DNA from: Desmodesmus armatus
Lineage: Eukaryota; Chlorophyta; Chlorophyceae; Sphaeropleales; Scenedesmaceae
Direction of reading: 5' to 3'
Assembly: GCA_007449985.2 (NCBI GenBank)
Contig: VIIQ02000024.1
Coordinates: 175,494-239,493 of the forward strand
Length of the DNA: 64,000 nucleotides
Both the position numbers and the translations under genes were made by a program. The notes beneath the pieces were generated by a model. The model saw only the letters and a list, made by a program, of their open reading frames with translations, had not been told where the DNA came from and searched no databases. Positions 12,113 to 29,258 of the stretch are shown here, in pieces. The first letter of the stretch is position 1; the number at the start of each line of letters is the position of its first letter.

Positions 12113-12838
12113 CCTGCTGCTCTGCTGTGATCAACTCCAGATCAAGTTCAACTGCTGGAGCACACTGGCTGGAGCACACTGCAAAATTGGGCTTGTCCCG
12201 GCACGATGATCTTTATACAGGGTATGCCCAATGAAGCCCCAGGGGTCGCCAGAAAGCAGGACACAGTGAGCACACAGTTGACACTGACCAGCAGCGTGCG
12301 GTCAGGACCAAGATTGATGGCGTTAGCAGCAAATTTGGACACGAAAGGGATCCTGTCAACAAAAGCAAGGACAGTGCAGCATAGTAAAACCGCCGTTGAT
12401 ACCGTTGGCCTTCAAAACCGGGCACAGAACACAACCCCGAACTCGTCTTCAATGCAATGCAGGTGATGGACCGATATGTGTGAGTGTATATCACCACCTC
12501 CCATCCGTGCGGCCCATTGTTGACTGCTCAGGCTCAAGCCAGGCAAAGCGCGCACCACAGCACACGCCTGTGCATTCCGTCACATCTTTGAGACCAACGT
12601 TGCACGCAGTGCTGTTGGTATTTTGCGGACAGTGCTGGGCAGCAAGAAACGCCTTCTGTCCACCTCCCATCAGCAGGAGCAGCTCCAACATCTGTGTGCA
12701 TTTCTACCTGGCTCACGTTGTGCAGTTGGTGTGTTAACATTCCCAAAGGTCTCATCTGGGACTGTCTGGCGCGGTTTGGGCGCCATGGAGCAGTAAATAG
12801 CACACTGGTGCAGCAGCTACCTGACCAACAACAGGTTG
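12113..12838. promoter_or_regulatory. Divergent promoter region, DAD1 / kinesin-14
   Basis: This 726-bp interval lies between the divergent start codons of DAD1 (minus) and the kinesin (plus), so it must contain both promoters and 5' UTRs. A four-codon upstream frame (ATG GAG CAG TAA) at 12785-12796 precedes the kinesin ATG. I see no convincing TATA box. Confidence 0.6.
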
Positions 12839-15800
12839 ATGGCTCGCTATGAGGAGCAGCTGATGGCCGAGCAGCCCCAACAACCGGTTGATTTCGGTGG
12901 TTCCGGCAACACTTCATCCCCTCGACTGAACAGGAACGGGAAGGTAAGGAAGCAGGGGCAACTGTGGATGTGTGTTGCCACACAGCACAAGACGCAATGC
13001 ACACCAGCACAGCCCACAAATGCAGCAGCTCCGGCTGAATACCCCCTTGCATGTTTCTTGCAGGATGGACGCCGCATCTCAGAGTCCAGCACGTCAAGCA
13101 CCAGTCCTGTCAAGCACTGCCCAGCCAACCAAGCCCTCCCCAGCCTAGCGGCAAAGCGCAAGGCTGCCTCCCAATTTGTCCGAGAATGCACCGGCATCGC
13201 ACCCCCATATGCCACGGACCAGCTCTTCCGTGCTGCCCTGAAGGATGGCGTGCTGCTGTGCAAGGTTGTCAACGCTGTCTGGCCCAACGCTGTCAAGGAG
13301 GTAGGTGTGCTGGCTCAGGCGTGTCAGGAAGAACTCCTGCCCTCATTCTTCTCTTCTCTGATTCGTTCTTATACAGTCTCCAAGGCTTATGCTACCGGAA
13401 CAGCCCCACCTGCAGCTGTGCTGGCAGGGCCTGTTCCTGCGTGCAGCCTGCAGCCGGGTCCTTACATCGAACCACACATGCCATGCCACTGCTGCCCTGC
13501 AGGTGCTGGAGCAGGGTGATGTGGAGTACGGCCCGTCCGGCCTGCTGTCTCAGCGTGACCACAACGTCCACAGCTTCCTGGCAGCCCTCAGCCAGATCAA
13601 GCAGGTGCCCTCAGACTGCATGTTCAGCATAGCAGACCTGGAGGCAGAGCATGAGGAGCGCCCACAGGTTGCCAACTGCCTGATCTTCATGAGGGGCATC
13701 GCACAGAGTCAGCAGTACCATGCAGGCTCCTTCCTGCACTCAACGCCCACAGCCGAGCAGCACCCACAGCAGCAGCAGCAGTACGGCCACATGCAGCAGT
13801 TTGGGCCACGCAGCATGGAGCACAGCAACATGCGCAGCAGCACAGATGAGTTCATGGTGACACCCCCGCCCCAGCGCAGCAGCTGCGGAGGGCGCCTACA
13901 GCAGCTTGCGCAACAGCAGCAGTACGGCATGGTCACGCCGCCGTCTGTCGGTCCTCCCTATGGTCACAACAGCCCCAGCACAAGGCTGTCATTTGCAGGA
14001 ACCACCCCAGGCAGCGCCGGCAGCTTTGGGTCCATGCTGCAGGGTGGGGGAACACCCAGTGGGCAGTACCGGCCACTGGCGCCTCCCGTAAGCAGCCCTC
14101 TGATGGAAGGCCACGGCAGCCTGAGCCACAACAGCATGGTGCCCTACCGCAGCAGCACCAGCAGCCTCACGCCGGCCAGCATGCCAGGCGCCAGCATCCA
14201 CGCGGCCACACACAAGAGCGTGCAGGCAGCGGCCGGCGTCACGCGGCTGATGCAGCAGTGCACGCACATGCTCAAGGAGCGCATGTTCCCTCACGAGCAG
14301 ACCGCCATGCAGCGCCACAGCCAGCCTGGGGCCACACCCGACACGGCCATGAAGGCTCTGGGGCCCGTGCTGGAGGGAGTGCTGGGGCAGCTGACCGAGG
14401 AGTACGAGCGGCGGCTGCTGACCAAGGACCACGAACTCAGCAAGGCCCAAGAGGCGCAGCGCAGGGCTGAGGAGAAGTGCAACAGGCTGCAGGTCAGTGT
14501 CTGGCAGGCTATGGCAGTGCACGTTCGCTCAGTGTACGCCTGCCTGTGAGATAGCACATCTCAAGGCGGCGCTGGTTGCTGATACCAACAGGGACTTGTG
14601 AACATGCAGACTTATGAACAAGCACATAAGCCAGTAGTATCGAGTCGAAGTCATGACATGAGACCATGCCTGCTTGTGACTCGAGGTGAACCTGTTGTGC
14701 GCTGTCTTTGCAGGGGCATTATGACCAGCTGCAGCGGGAAGTGGAGGAGCGCAGCCATGCAGCTGCCAAAGCCTCCAAGGAGTCCTGCGCAGCAGACGCT
14801 GCCGTGCTGCAGCAGCAGCTTGAGCAGACCAAGGCCAAGCTGGCTGAAACAGAGGCCGAGCTGGAGCAGGCACGGGCTGCAGTGTCCAGTGCAGGCACCG
14901 CACACCTGGACGCCTACCATGCCCTGCAGCACGAAGCCATGATGCTGCGCACGCGCCTGGGGGAGCTGCTGCCGATTGAGGGCAAGTACAAGGCAGTGCT
15001 GCTGGAGAACAGGGAGCTGTACAACACAGTGCAGGACCTGCGTGGCAACATCAGGGTCTTCTGCAGGTGCGCACATTTATTGCAGTATGTGTTGCTGCAG
15101 CCTTATAGCAGCTGCAATGGTCCGCGGGCTGCAATTGCAAAATGCAAACACAACTGCAAACCCTCTTATGTGCCCTGGATTTTGCAGGGCACCTGCCGTT
15201 GCATGTGAGTCTTGCACATATCAAATTGACTACACTCAAGCTGCTGCATGTGAGGGTCAAGTTGCTCCGTTGCTGTGTTGTGTGGGTGCAGGATCCGGCC
15301 GCCTGGCGTGACGGGCGACCTCAGCCCCTCCTGCGTGGATGTGGGCCTTGAGGGCGACCTGGCTGTGTATGACCAGACCAGTGGTGTCAAGCGCGTCTTC
15401 AAGGTGGACCGTGTGTTTGACCAGATGGTCAACCAGACAGTCGTGTACGAAGACACACAGCCCCTCATTCGCTCGGTGCTCGATGGTGAGTGAGCCAGTG
15501 GTACATGGTTGTGGGGTATGCAGGACGCCCTGCTTATGGGCAGGCCAGCGCAGTGATGACTTGCGAGTTGTGCAAAATGATGGTTAGTGTGGCTTCCTGT
15601 GTCGACCAGTCGCCTCGTCTTGTTTGACCTGCAGGATATAATGTGTGCATCTTCGCCTACGGCCAGACGGGCAGCGGCAAGACACACACCATGTCTGGCA
15701 CCAATACCGAGGAGATGTGTGGCCGTGGCATCAACTACAGGGCGCTGGATGATCTGTTCGGCATCAGGGACAACCGGCCAGAGGTAGGTGATGACAGGTC

Positions 15801-18787
15801 TTGGGCATTGCTGGGACAATGGACATCAGGGGTGTCAAGCAGCAGGTGATCCAGCAGCTGTGCCATTACGATGCTGCCGCAGCTCCGCTTCATTACGCAT
15901 CTGATCGGTGTCTGGGCTGCACTGTGGCTTGAAAGGCAACAGATAGCAAGAGCGGCAGTAGGACCACATGTGTGGTAGACAAGCGCTGACAGCGGCCTTG
16001 CGGCACGTGGTGACAATGTTGCTGCTTGCAGTCCGAGTACACATTCAGGGTGCAGATGCTGGAAATCTACAACGAGAACTTGCGCGACCTCTTGGTGGAC
16101 AGCAGGGGCGGCGCCAACAAGCTGGACATCCTGGCAACACAGGCCAGCGGCTGCAACGTGCCTGGCGCAACACAGGTATGCCTGCTAGGTGCCTCTGCGC
16201 TGCAACAAGCAGTTGGCATGCAGCAACTCCCGCCACTCCCAACTCCAACCAAGAGCACGTGTTAACTGCACATGTACCCTGTCGAAACACAGTAAATAAT
16301 TGTTGGATGGACAGGAGGCAGGGGTTCAAAAGCCTGACAAAGCTACTGCTGCCATAGCCAAACCATGCCTTGCTGTGCGCCCCTGCATGCAGGTTGATGT
16401 TCACAACGCTGATGATGTCGTCTGCCTCATGGCGCGGGGCGCCAGCCAGCGCGCCACCTCTGAAACCAAGATGAACGACCGCAGCAGCAGGAGCCACCAG
16501 ATCCTCACAGTCATCGTCGATGGCTTCAACACAGTGACCAAGTCAGCCAGCCATGGCTGCCTGCACCTCATTGACCTGGCTGGCAGTGAGCGCGTGGGCA
16601 AGAGTGAGGCCTCAGGTGCGATATGCTGTGACGTGTGCAGCATGCCCTTGGTGCGGCAAAGATGTGCTGCTGATGCCCACACAGCAGCGAATTTGGCATG
16701 AGCAAAAAAGTCCCTCGCACATGTGGTGGCCAAGGAGCCGCAAAAACATATGTCTGCGTCTCCAACTGACACTGCATGTTGTTGCGATGCAGGTGACCGC
16801 CTGGTTGAGGCGCAGCACATCAACAAGAGCTTGAGTGCTCTGGGTGACGTGATGGCAGCACTGGCCTCCAAGAACACCCACGTGCCCTACAGGAACAGCA
16901 AGCTCACGCAGCTGCTGCAGGACTCACTGCAGGGCAACGCCAAGGTCATGATGTTCATGCACATCTCACCGGAGGCCAACATGTTCTCAGAGAGCGTCAG
17001 CACGCTCAAGTTTGCCTCACGCGTGTCACAGATCACCCTGGGCCAGGTGGGTGCTGCTGTGCTGTTGGATCTGCAGCGGGTGTGTCTGTCTGCATTTTGG
17101 TGTGTGGGTGCTTTGCATGCCGTGGCCACACAGCTCCAGACTGCAGGTATCAAGTGCTGCCTTGGTGTTGCTTGGTGGCCAGAAACCGCCAGCAACCAGC
17201 ACCCCAACAACATAGTGTTGACTGCCGCTCTGCCTTGTCCTGTCACCGTCTGCAGGCCAAGAAGAACGTTGTCAGCGGCAAGGTCTTTGAGGCGCATGAG
17301 GAGATCTCCAAAACCCAGAAGACTGTGGAGGCCAAGGAGCAGCAGTTGCAGCAGCTGCAGGCCGCTGTGCACCACCACCAGAACCAGGAGGCCGCCCTGC
17401 GTGCTGAGCTGGAGCAGCTAAAGCAGCAGTATCAGCACTTACAGCAGCAGCAGGCAGGCCGCGGCACAACGTCAGACCCAGGCGTGCCTCAGCGGAGCCA
17501 GCTGCAGCTGCCCATACAGCAGATGCTGGCCCAGCAACAGCAGCAGCAACAGCAGCAGCACCAGGCAGCCATGGCAGCGCTCAGCAGCAGAGGTGGCATG
17601 TGTGTGTCGCTCAACGGCAGCCCTATGGCGGGTGCAGGCAGCAGCAGCCCCTTTTCGCATGGGGGTGGTGACAGTCCTGCCAGCAAGATCGGGCGCATGC
17701 GCATCGACAGGACGCCGCCGAGGGACCAGGATGAGCTGAGCCTAGCGGTAGGTGCTAAACGTTTGCAGCTGTTTGCTTGGTCCCATAATGTTTTGCAATG
17801 CCACCCTGCGAAGCGTCCCGCAGTGACAGCCCCATGCATGCATGATGGTTGCAGCCGCCCAGCATCAGACGCTTCTGTGGCAGCACACTGCAGTCTGGCT
17901 GCCAGGTTTGTGCCTGGTTTTGCTCCAGCACTTGCCTAGTGCCCAGCACACCTGACCCCTCTTTCGCTGTCTGCCCTGCCCCCGCCTCGTCACCTTGCCG
18001 CCTGAAGCAGTCGGAGCAGTCCCGTGCGACGCTGGAGGGCTCCCACCTGGGCTTCATTTATGAGGGCCCAGACCCCACGCCACCCCGCACAGCCCGCAGC
18101 ACCCGCAGCACAAGCAGCGCCATGCGTGCCAGCCACTCGCAGCCTGGCCGCGAGCTTACGTCTGCAGCACGTCATGCGGAGCGCCTCAACACAGCCCGCC
18201 ACAGCGGCCAGTACAGGAGCAGCGGGGGCGGCGCCACCAGCACATCAGGTGGTGGGGCGGCAGCACCGGCCAGCCCTGGGGGCAGCGCCTTGGGGCAGCT
18301 GTTCACCAAGGTGCAGTCCAAGGTTGGCAGCATGATGCACCACAACACCACCACCAACAACAACAGGTGAGAGGGTTTGGTAATAAGCGGCTTGCCGCAG
18401 GTGGATTCACAGTGCAGGATTGCTGTAGTTGTAAAGCTTGAGCCGTGCAGCATGCAGTCACATACAGCACTGCCAATGTGCGAGTTCTACGGTTTGCAAG
18501 CGGTTCGGCAGGTATCTGCATGCGCCTGGCAACGGCAAATCAACATGTTTGCTTGTGGTTCGGTGTCTCGCTGCAGGGTGAGGGACGTCGTGGACAAGGT
18601 CCCACAGACCTCCCGCGTGTCAGGTGTCGCTACCAACAGGCGGGTGTCTGAGATCTCCCACATCCCCAGCTTCGGCAGCAGCACCAGCAGGCAGGGCGGC
18701 ACGTATGCCAGCAAGCAAGCCAGCGCGTCAGGAGCAGTAACTGCCCGCCCAGCAGCAACAGGCCGGCCAGGCTCACGCTGGAAGTAA
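12839..18787 (+). CDS. Kinesin-14 with N-terminal calponin-homology domain (KCH type)
   Basis: This is a microtubule motor of the plant-type minus-end family in which a CH domain is joined to an internal motor. Twelve exons join in phase: 12839-12943, 13064-13300, 13503-14492, 14714-15066, 15292-15485, 15635-15783, 16032-16175, 16393-16615, 16793-17046, 17256-17747, 18011-18366 and 18577-18787, giving 1235 residues. Residues about 65-175 form the CH domain ([23 protein letters not shown]). Residues 180-410 are Gln/Ser/Gly-rich, and 415-545 form a coiled coil. The motor spans about 556-883 with NIRVFCRIRPPG, P-loop GQTGSGKT (636-643), switch I NDRSSRSH, switch [10 protein letters not shown], and the kinesin-14-like end [19 protein letters not shown] second short coiled coil and a disordered Ser/Arg-rich tail follow. 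Motor placement after a coiled coil predicts minus-end direction. A candidate TGTAA signal is at 19296-19300. Confidence 0.95.
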
Positions 18788-19865
18788 TGCCATGTCCGCA
18801 CAGCTGGCCAGTGCTGTATGCAGCTGCACCTGTGGAACAGGTCAACAGGTTCAAGTGCACAGCCAGCCTGCCTGCTTTGATGCCACAAGCCTGCTGTTAT
18901 TGCAGCAGAGCCCTCATTGGTCACCAGACACAGACAGCGTTGGCAGGGGTGAGATTGCACCTCTGCAGCTTGCCGCCGTCTAGCATGGTGCCAGGCGATG
19001 CTTGTGCTGAGCGTGTGGGTATGAGGTGCACAACCTTACCCACCATGTGTCCGTTTGGTTTAGGGGTGTTGTAGGGGAGTTAGTCGAGGGTGTTGAATGC
19101 TGTATCAACTCGTGATCAAGTATCAGTTGCGTTTCTTCTGTCCAGTGTTTCAAAGATTGTCGATGGTGTGGTCTCTTGCAAGTGGTTTGCTGAAACATCA
19201 GACCCGATGTGGTGCTTTGAGATAGGGTTGAGGGCTGGTTCACCTTGACTGCAGGATGGGCAGAAGCTATTGGGTCGCCCGTGGTGAGCACATGCTGTAA
19301 AATGGCCCCTCAAGGATGCACAGAGTAGACGTTGAGGCAGCCTTTGGTGATGACAACCTGTCCAGGAGCCTGGTGCAAGGCAAACAAGTCTGCATGCAGC
19401 ACACTCGCTGTCAAGACCAGTCATAGCACTCCCCTATTTGTTCTTTCACTCAGTCAATGCGTGTTTTATTCCAGTGTGGTTGGCGTCTACCTCACTCATA
19501 CAGGATTCAGCCCACACACACATTCAGCAACTTGGCAGGGGAAAGGGCAAGGTCGCCTTGAGGTGCTTTGAGACCAGTGCTATTTTGCTCTTTTCAATAG
19601 TACAAGGTAGAGCAGTTTTTTTTGCACACAATCTCTGGCTGTTGCACCAGCCTGGCAGGTTGACTGACATGTACAGCTGGGGGTCAAACATTGAGGTCAA
19701 GGGTACTGGGCAGGGCCGAACAATTCGCTGAATCCTAATGCCCACTGCCGAGGCATTTTTAAGTGCAAGCAATGTTACAGTTGAAGAGAAAACGAAAGGC
19801 AGTGACACTTGAAGGCCACAGATCTGCCATAGATCTTTGCTCTGTGACTAGCCCTGCACAGCAAG
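18788..19865. other. Intergenic: kinesin 3' UTR and pfkB-like promoter
   Basis: No exon chain is supported. The first about 500 bp are probably kinesin 3' UTR ending near the TGTAA at 19296-19300. The remainder precedes the Mak32-like gene on the same strand. Confidence 0.5.
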
Positions 19866-22250
19866 ATGCAGCCAGACCTGACAGGGTTCACACTCATTAT
19901 TGACGACATAGTGAGGCCCGACGGGAAAACGTATATGCAGCAGCTTGGTGGTGGGGGTGAGTGGCAGGTGGGAGGCAAGGCCCTTGGGCACTTCATGCTG
20001 CAGAGGGCAACATTCGCCAAATCTCGCGTCTGACTGCAAGGGAGTTTTGGCATTGAGTGCTTGAAATGCACTCAGCTTGCTTGTGCCTGCAGGGCCTCAA
20101 ACCATGTTTGGTTTTCAGCTGGTCAGTCAATGCTTGGGCCATCCGCCACGGTCCTTGGGACTAGCTGCAGGGGTGGGCCATGACCTGCCGGACGCTTGCA
20201 AGGTACTGATTGTTATCGGCACTGCTTGCAGAAGAGGAGTCACCTCAGCAGTGGTTGTGTGCCCATCCCATGTACCGTATGCGTTGTGGGGACACCCTCA
20301 CACGGTGCCACTGGTGCAGCTGTCAGCTGCAACAACAGAAATCAGCCTACTCTTATACCTGCAGCTGCCTGACGTGCACGCCATTGGGTGCTTTGCTTCT
20401 ACCATTTGCTGTTTGGTCCCTTGCAGGCCTGGTTGATGGACATCGGTGTGGATGTGAGTGGGTTGATTGCAGGCCAGCGACCCACACCCAGAGCCTGGCA
20501 GCTGTTTGAAGAGGACGGGACACGCACACAGGTACGGAGCTGCTTGGCGGACCTGATTAAGGGCGCTACCTGTTTCAATATCTACAGACAGCCTGTTTGC
20601 AGTGGTCTCGAGATGCTGGTGCTTGCTCAGGCTTCAGGTTCAGTATGTGGTACACCAAGCTTTTCAGATCTGGACTGGCGATCTGAGGTATGCAGGAGAC
20701 TTTGTCAGAGGCAGCTGTATTGTACACCAGCACACATCGCATCCACTGCTATCCTTTGAAGCCCACTCAAGGCGTATCGCGACTGCTGGTTGACTGCTGG
20801 TTGACCCCTCCTGCATGCATGCAGGTTTGGAGGGTGCCTGAGTGTGATGAGCTGTATCAACAGCTGCGACCTACATTTGATGAGCTGCCCAGCCATTTCC
20901 AGGCCAGCAGGCACTATCACCTAGGCATTCACGCCTCACACCCGCCAATGAAGCTGCTGCGGGCACTGCGAGAGGCAGCACACACCGCCAGCGCGCATGC
21001 ACCAGGTGCTGACACAGTGACATGGGCAGCTTGAGTTCCAGGAGTGGCTGCCACATGTGGGGGGGGGTGTTGAAGCAGTATCAAAGGTGTCAGAACTTGC
21101 CAGCTGCATAGTATATACATATGCTGCTATAACTTTGCACTGCATACTGATGCTTGTTTGTCACTGACAAGCACGAACGTGTATCCCATTGGGACAAGGT
21201 GGGGCGCTTGCAATCACGATTGGGGGTGCTCTTGTGTGTCTGCAGGCCTGCTTTCCGTGGAGACCTACACCTGCTGTGACACTCCTCCTCCCGACCACCA
21301 GCTACGAGAGCTGCTGTCAGTTGTAGACATCTTCTCACCAAACTCAGCAGAGGCTGCATCCATTGTCGGCCCAGGCACACCCCAGCAGCTGGTGCAGCGG
21401 CTGCTGCAGCTAGGGGCACAGCTGGTGGCGCTGCGCATGGGGGAGGATGGAGTGCTGCTGGCAATGGTGCAGCCGGATGGTGAAGTGGAGGCGTGTGCGG
21501 TGCGTGCAGGGACGGGTGCACCGGCAAGGTGGACACACATGTGCATTAGGGGCTTGTGGGTAGCATCATCAGCACAGGTGCACGCAAGTCATGGGGTTCT
21601 TCTGCTTCAGCCACAGGTGCATGACAGTGGAGCATGCCAGCCTTCTGTCTTGCTGCTAAGGGGTGAAGTGGCCATTGATGGTGGGGACAGGCCTTGAACC
21701 CCCTTTGCCGCTGCTGCTGTTGCTGCCACCGCCTGCTGCGTGCGGATGTGACGTTCAGGTGCCGGCTGTGCCCAATACTCAGGTGGTGGATGTCACAGGC
21801 TGTGGGAATGCCTTCTGTGGGGGCTTCCTGGCAGGGCTAGATAAGGGACTTAGCCTACAGGACGCTGGCATGTGGGGCTGTGTTGCAGGCAGCATCATGG
21901 CAGAGGCACAGGGGGTGCCTACAGCAGATGTACAGCTGCTGCTGCCTGCCGCACTCAACAAGCACCAGCAGCTGCTGCAGCATATGGCAACACTGACAGA
22001 TGGCCAGAAACCTGGAGCGCAGCTGGCAGCTGCAGAAGGCTGCAGCAGCAGCCGGAGCAGTGTGAGCGCAGCTGCAATCAGAGCCCGTGGTGGTGCCTGC
22101 AGTCAGTGGTCGCTGCCCATGTTGCCAGTGGTCAGGCGCTGCAAGATTGCGCCCAGGCTGTTATTTGCAGGAAGCGCCAACAGGAGTGCCACCAAGCTTT
22201 TGAATGCAAACAAGTCCAAACTCTCAGGATGCAGCCTGCTGAGGTTGTAA
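19866..22250 (+). CDS. Mak32-like pfkB/ribokinase-fold protein with altered catalytic motif
   Basis: Six exons join in phase: 19866-19956, 20093-20202, 20427-20531, 20825-21005, 21246-21499 and 21759-22250, giving 410 residues. The protein has the ribokinase fold: an N-terminal IIDDIVRPDGKTYMQQLGGGG segment aligning with the substrate-binding Gly-Gly motif, then GLAAGVGHD, then VVDIFSPNSAEA. Near the C-terminus is DVTGCGNAFCGGFLAG, the second pfkB signature. In active kinases this motif ends in a catalytic Asp (D-x-x-x-G-D). Here the position is Asn (about residue 264), as in the Mak32 branch, whose yeast member has a Gly-Gly-Gly-Asn version. Mak32-type proteins have no settled reaction, so I give no substrate. 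The last about 80 residues are Ser/Ala/Lys-rich and may hide an unrecognised intron. The stop overlaps a TGTAA. Confidence 0.85.
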
Positions 22251-22643
22251 CACAGGCTGCATGGACCATAGCACAGTGCAAGAAGCATGGTGCGCAGTGA
22301 CAGCTGAATTTCATATGCATGTCACTGTTGAGACAAACAACCTTGTGTTCTGCTTCGTGGCTTTTTCGTTGTTCACACTTGATTACTGAAGTGCTGTGGT
22401 GTTGCCAGTTTGCGAGACAGGGCATAACGAGACCACAGATCTCGTCCAGCACAGCAGTCCCCACAGCGTCCTTTCACCGTTGTACACCTGATCGAAACTG
22501 ACATTACTGCCAGAATCACGTGTATCAGTGTCGCTGATCGTCTGGCCCTCCCCTACTGGCTCTGGGTAGGGTAGTCACAGCCTAGCCTGTTTCAGCAGAG
22601 AGCAGACTATTGCCTACAGCCACCCCAGTCGCCAGCAGCAGGC
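22251..22643. other. Short intergenic region upstream of RPT6
   Basis: These 393 bp between two plus-strand genes must include the pfkB-like 3' UTR and the RPT6 promoter and 5' UTR. I see no further gene and no clear promoter box. Confidence 0.5.
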
Positions 22644-26979
<4,336 letters not shown>

Positions 26980-27455
26980 TCCTAGTGCTTGCTTGTTGCT
27001 GCTGCGCTGTTGTATGGTGGCGCACTGGTTGTACCTTGTGTGCTGTCTGTCTTTTGGTCTTGATGAGGCTACGCAAATCAGTCTTCCCGCTTGTTGTGCT
27101 TCCTCTAGAGGGTGGCTATCGCACTGTGTGTGCAGTGTTATCCCTGGTGTGCGCCTTCATGCAGACTCCCAGGGGTAGCAAGGGTCCATATACCTCCTGC
27201 AGACTCCTGTGCCTGACATAGGGAACTTGCTGAGTTGCTCAGGCCTTAGTAAGGCTGTGCTTGTAACACCTGTCAACACCTGAACCCCAGCCTGGTCTGA
27301 TCGTACCACGTGACTGTTTCAGACTGCTTGGTATCAGCCTACAGCTGGACCTCTGGTGTCTTTATTGCAGGAACGTCAGTGCATCTCAGGCTTCACTTTT
27401 GGTTCCCACCTGATCTGCCCTCTGCCTGTGCTCCAAGTTCACAAATTTCGAAAGC
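26980..27455. other. Intergenic: RPT6 3' UTR and GARP-gene promoter
   Basis: No gene is seen. A TGTAA at 27262-27266 probably marks the RPT6 3' end, leaving less than 200 bp for the promoter and leader of the downstream GARP factor. Confidence 0.5.
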
Positions 27456-29258
27456 ATGATGGCGACGTTACCCATACAGACGAATGAACTTTGTCCATTG
27501 ACCACACACCTGCTGCCGAAAGAGCTCTCCCACGCTTTCGGCATTGCTGATGAGGGAACTTTCGACAGCAGGCCTGGCCCATCAGCTGAGCAGAAGACCG
27601 CTGCGGCTGCTGCTGCTGTCATAACACCAGCTGAAGCTGCCCCAGCACAGCCAAGCAGCAACGTTGGGGCGCAGCAGAAGCGCAAGGCAGCAGAGCAGCA
27701 GCAGCAACAACAGCAAGCTGCAGCCAGTAAACCTCAGCAGGCCGTAAGCAACGTGCAGCAGCCTGCTGTACCGCAGCCTCAGCCTTTGGGTGCTTCTGCA
27801 GCTCAATCAGCTCCCTTGCAGGCCTCCAGCTCTATGCTGCAAGTGCCGTCCACGTCAGCGCAGCAGGCCACCAGCAGTGTGAGCGCAGGGCTGCAGCAGG
27901 CTGTTGCTGCTGCTGTGGCAGGACGGCAGATCCACGGCTTCCCAGCTGCGTACGTCAGCCCCCATTCCCTGCTGTATGGTCAGCAGGCAGTGGCTGCTCT
28001 GCCGCACTTAGCAGGTATGCATGGTCGACCTGTCTACCACCTGGATGATGTGCGTTGGAGAGTTTCCCTTCATTCACGTCAAGTGTCCACTTCGTTGCAG
28101 CCGAAGGACCTTGCGCTGAAGCACTGCATGCAGCATGAGTGTGTTGGTACAAGCTGTCAGTGGCGGGAGGGCAGCGCCACACTGTTTGGTGATCATACCT
28201 CAAACCCGACGTCCTGCAGCTGCCCTGACGTTGGTGGATCACGTCCCAAACCCGCTCCACACTGATTCAGCCTGTGCATATCCTGTGCTTTGTCCCTCTT
28301 AGGTGCGCTGCCAGTGGCTATGTACTCCCCAGCTGACCTGTCAGCCGTGATGGCTCTCCAGCAGCAGCAGCAGCAGCAACAACAGCAGCAGCAGCAGGAT
28401 GAGGATGAGCTGCAGGCTCGTGCACTGAAGCGGCCGCGTCTGGTGTGGACTGCTGCACTGCACAAGCTGTTTGAGGAGGCTGTGCAGAAGATCGGCATCA
28501 ACAAGGCAGTGCCAAAGACAATCATGCAGGTGGGTATTGTTCATTTATGATTTTTGTAGGATTCCTGTAGGACACAGCCAGCCGCCATGCTGGGTAGCAG
28601 TGAATCTGGATGTGCAGCAGGTGATGGTAAATACCAGCTTGGGCAGCATGCTGTTGGTATGCTGCTGTCATCCCCCCATGGCCAACCCGTACAGCATGGA
28701 GGCCCTCGTCTGGCACTCCCCCCCCCCCCCCCCAGTGAAGTAGCTTGCCGCGTTTGCAAGGACTCCCTGTGCATGGCCTGACTGCTTGTGCCTGGTGCGT
28801 GTGTGTCTCATGTGCAGAGCATGAACGTTGATGGCCTGACCCGTGAGAACGTGGCGTCACACCTTCAGAAGTACCGCCTCTCACTCAGGAAGGGTCCAGA
28901 TGGCGAGTTCATCACTACAGTCACAGAGGGCACAGAGACCTCAGCAGCAGAGGCAGGAAACAGCGCAGGTGGCACTGTGGGAGGGGAGGCAGCAGCAGTA
29001 GGTGTGGCACCCGCCACGGTTGACACCGGCAATGGCAGCAGCGATGTGGCGCTGGGCAGCGCGGACGCAGGTGGTGCTGGTGGTGGTGCAGCAGCAGCAG
29101 ACGGCTCTGCAGGTGCTGCTGGCATTAGCAGCGATGCAGGCACAGGGGCGGTGGCTGGCAGTAGGGGCGATGCGGGGACAGAGGCAGGCTCTGGGCCAAC
29201 CCCGGTTGCTGCTGATGCTGATGCTGATGCTGCAGCGGCTGCACCGCCTGCAGAGTGA
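27456..29258 (+). CDS. GARP-domain transcription factor, LUX/PCL1 (ROC15)-like
   Basis: This is a nuclear DNA-binding protein. In plants the LUX/PCL1 branch is part of the circadian evening complex, and the Chlamydomonas relative ROC15 is a clock component. Three exons join in phase: 27456-28014, 28303-28529 and 28818-29258, giving 408 residues. Residues 1-186 are Ala/Gln-rich. A run of about 13 Gln precedes the single GARP/Myb-like domain (about 229-290): KRPRLVWTAALHKLFEEAV, IGINKAVPKTIMQ, then VDGLTRENVASHLQKYRLSL. The SHLQKYRL third helix is diagnostic of GARP rather than SHAQKYF Myb proteins. The domain is split by intron 2 after the codon for the last Gln of TIMQ, and that intron has a run of about 16 C near 28720. 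No response-regulator receiver domain is encoded, arguing against a type-B ARR. The tail is Gly/Ala/Asp-rich. The ROC15 equivalence is inferred from the domain alone. Confidence 0.88.
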
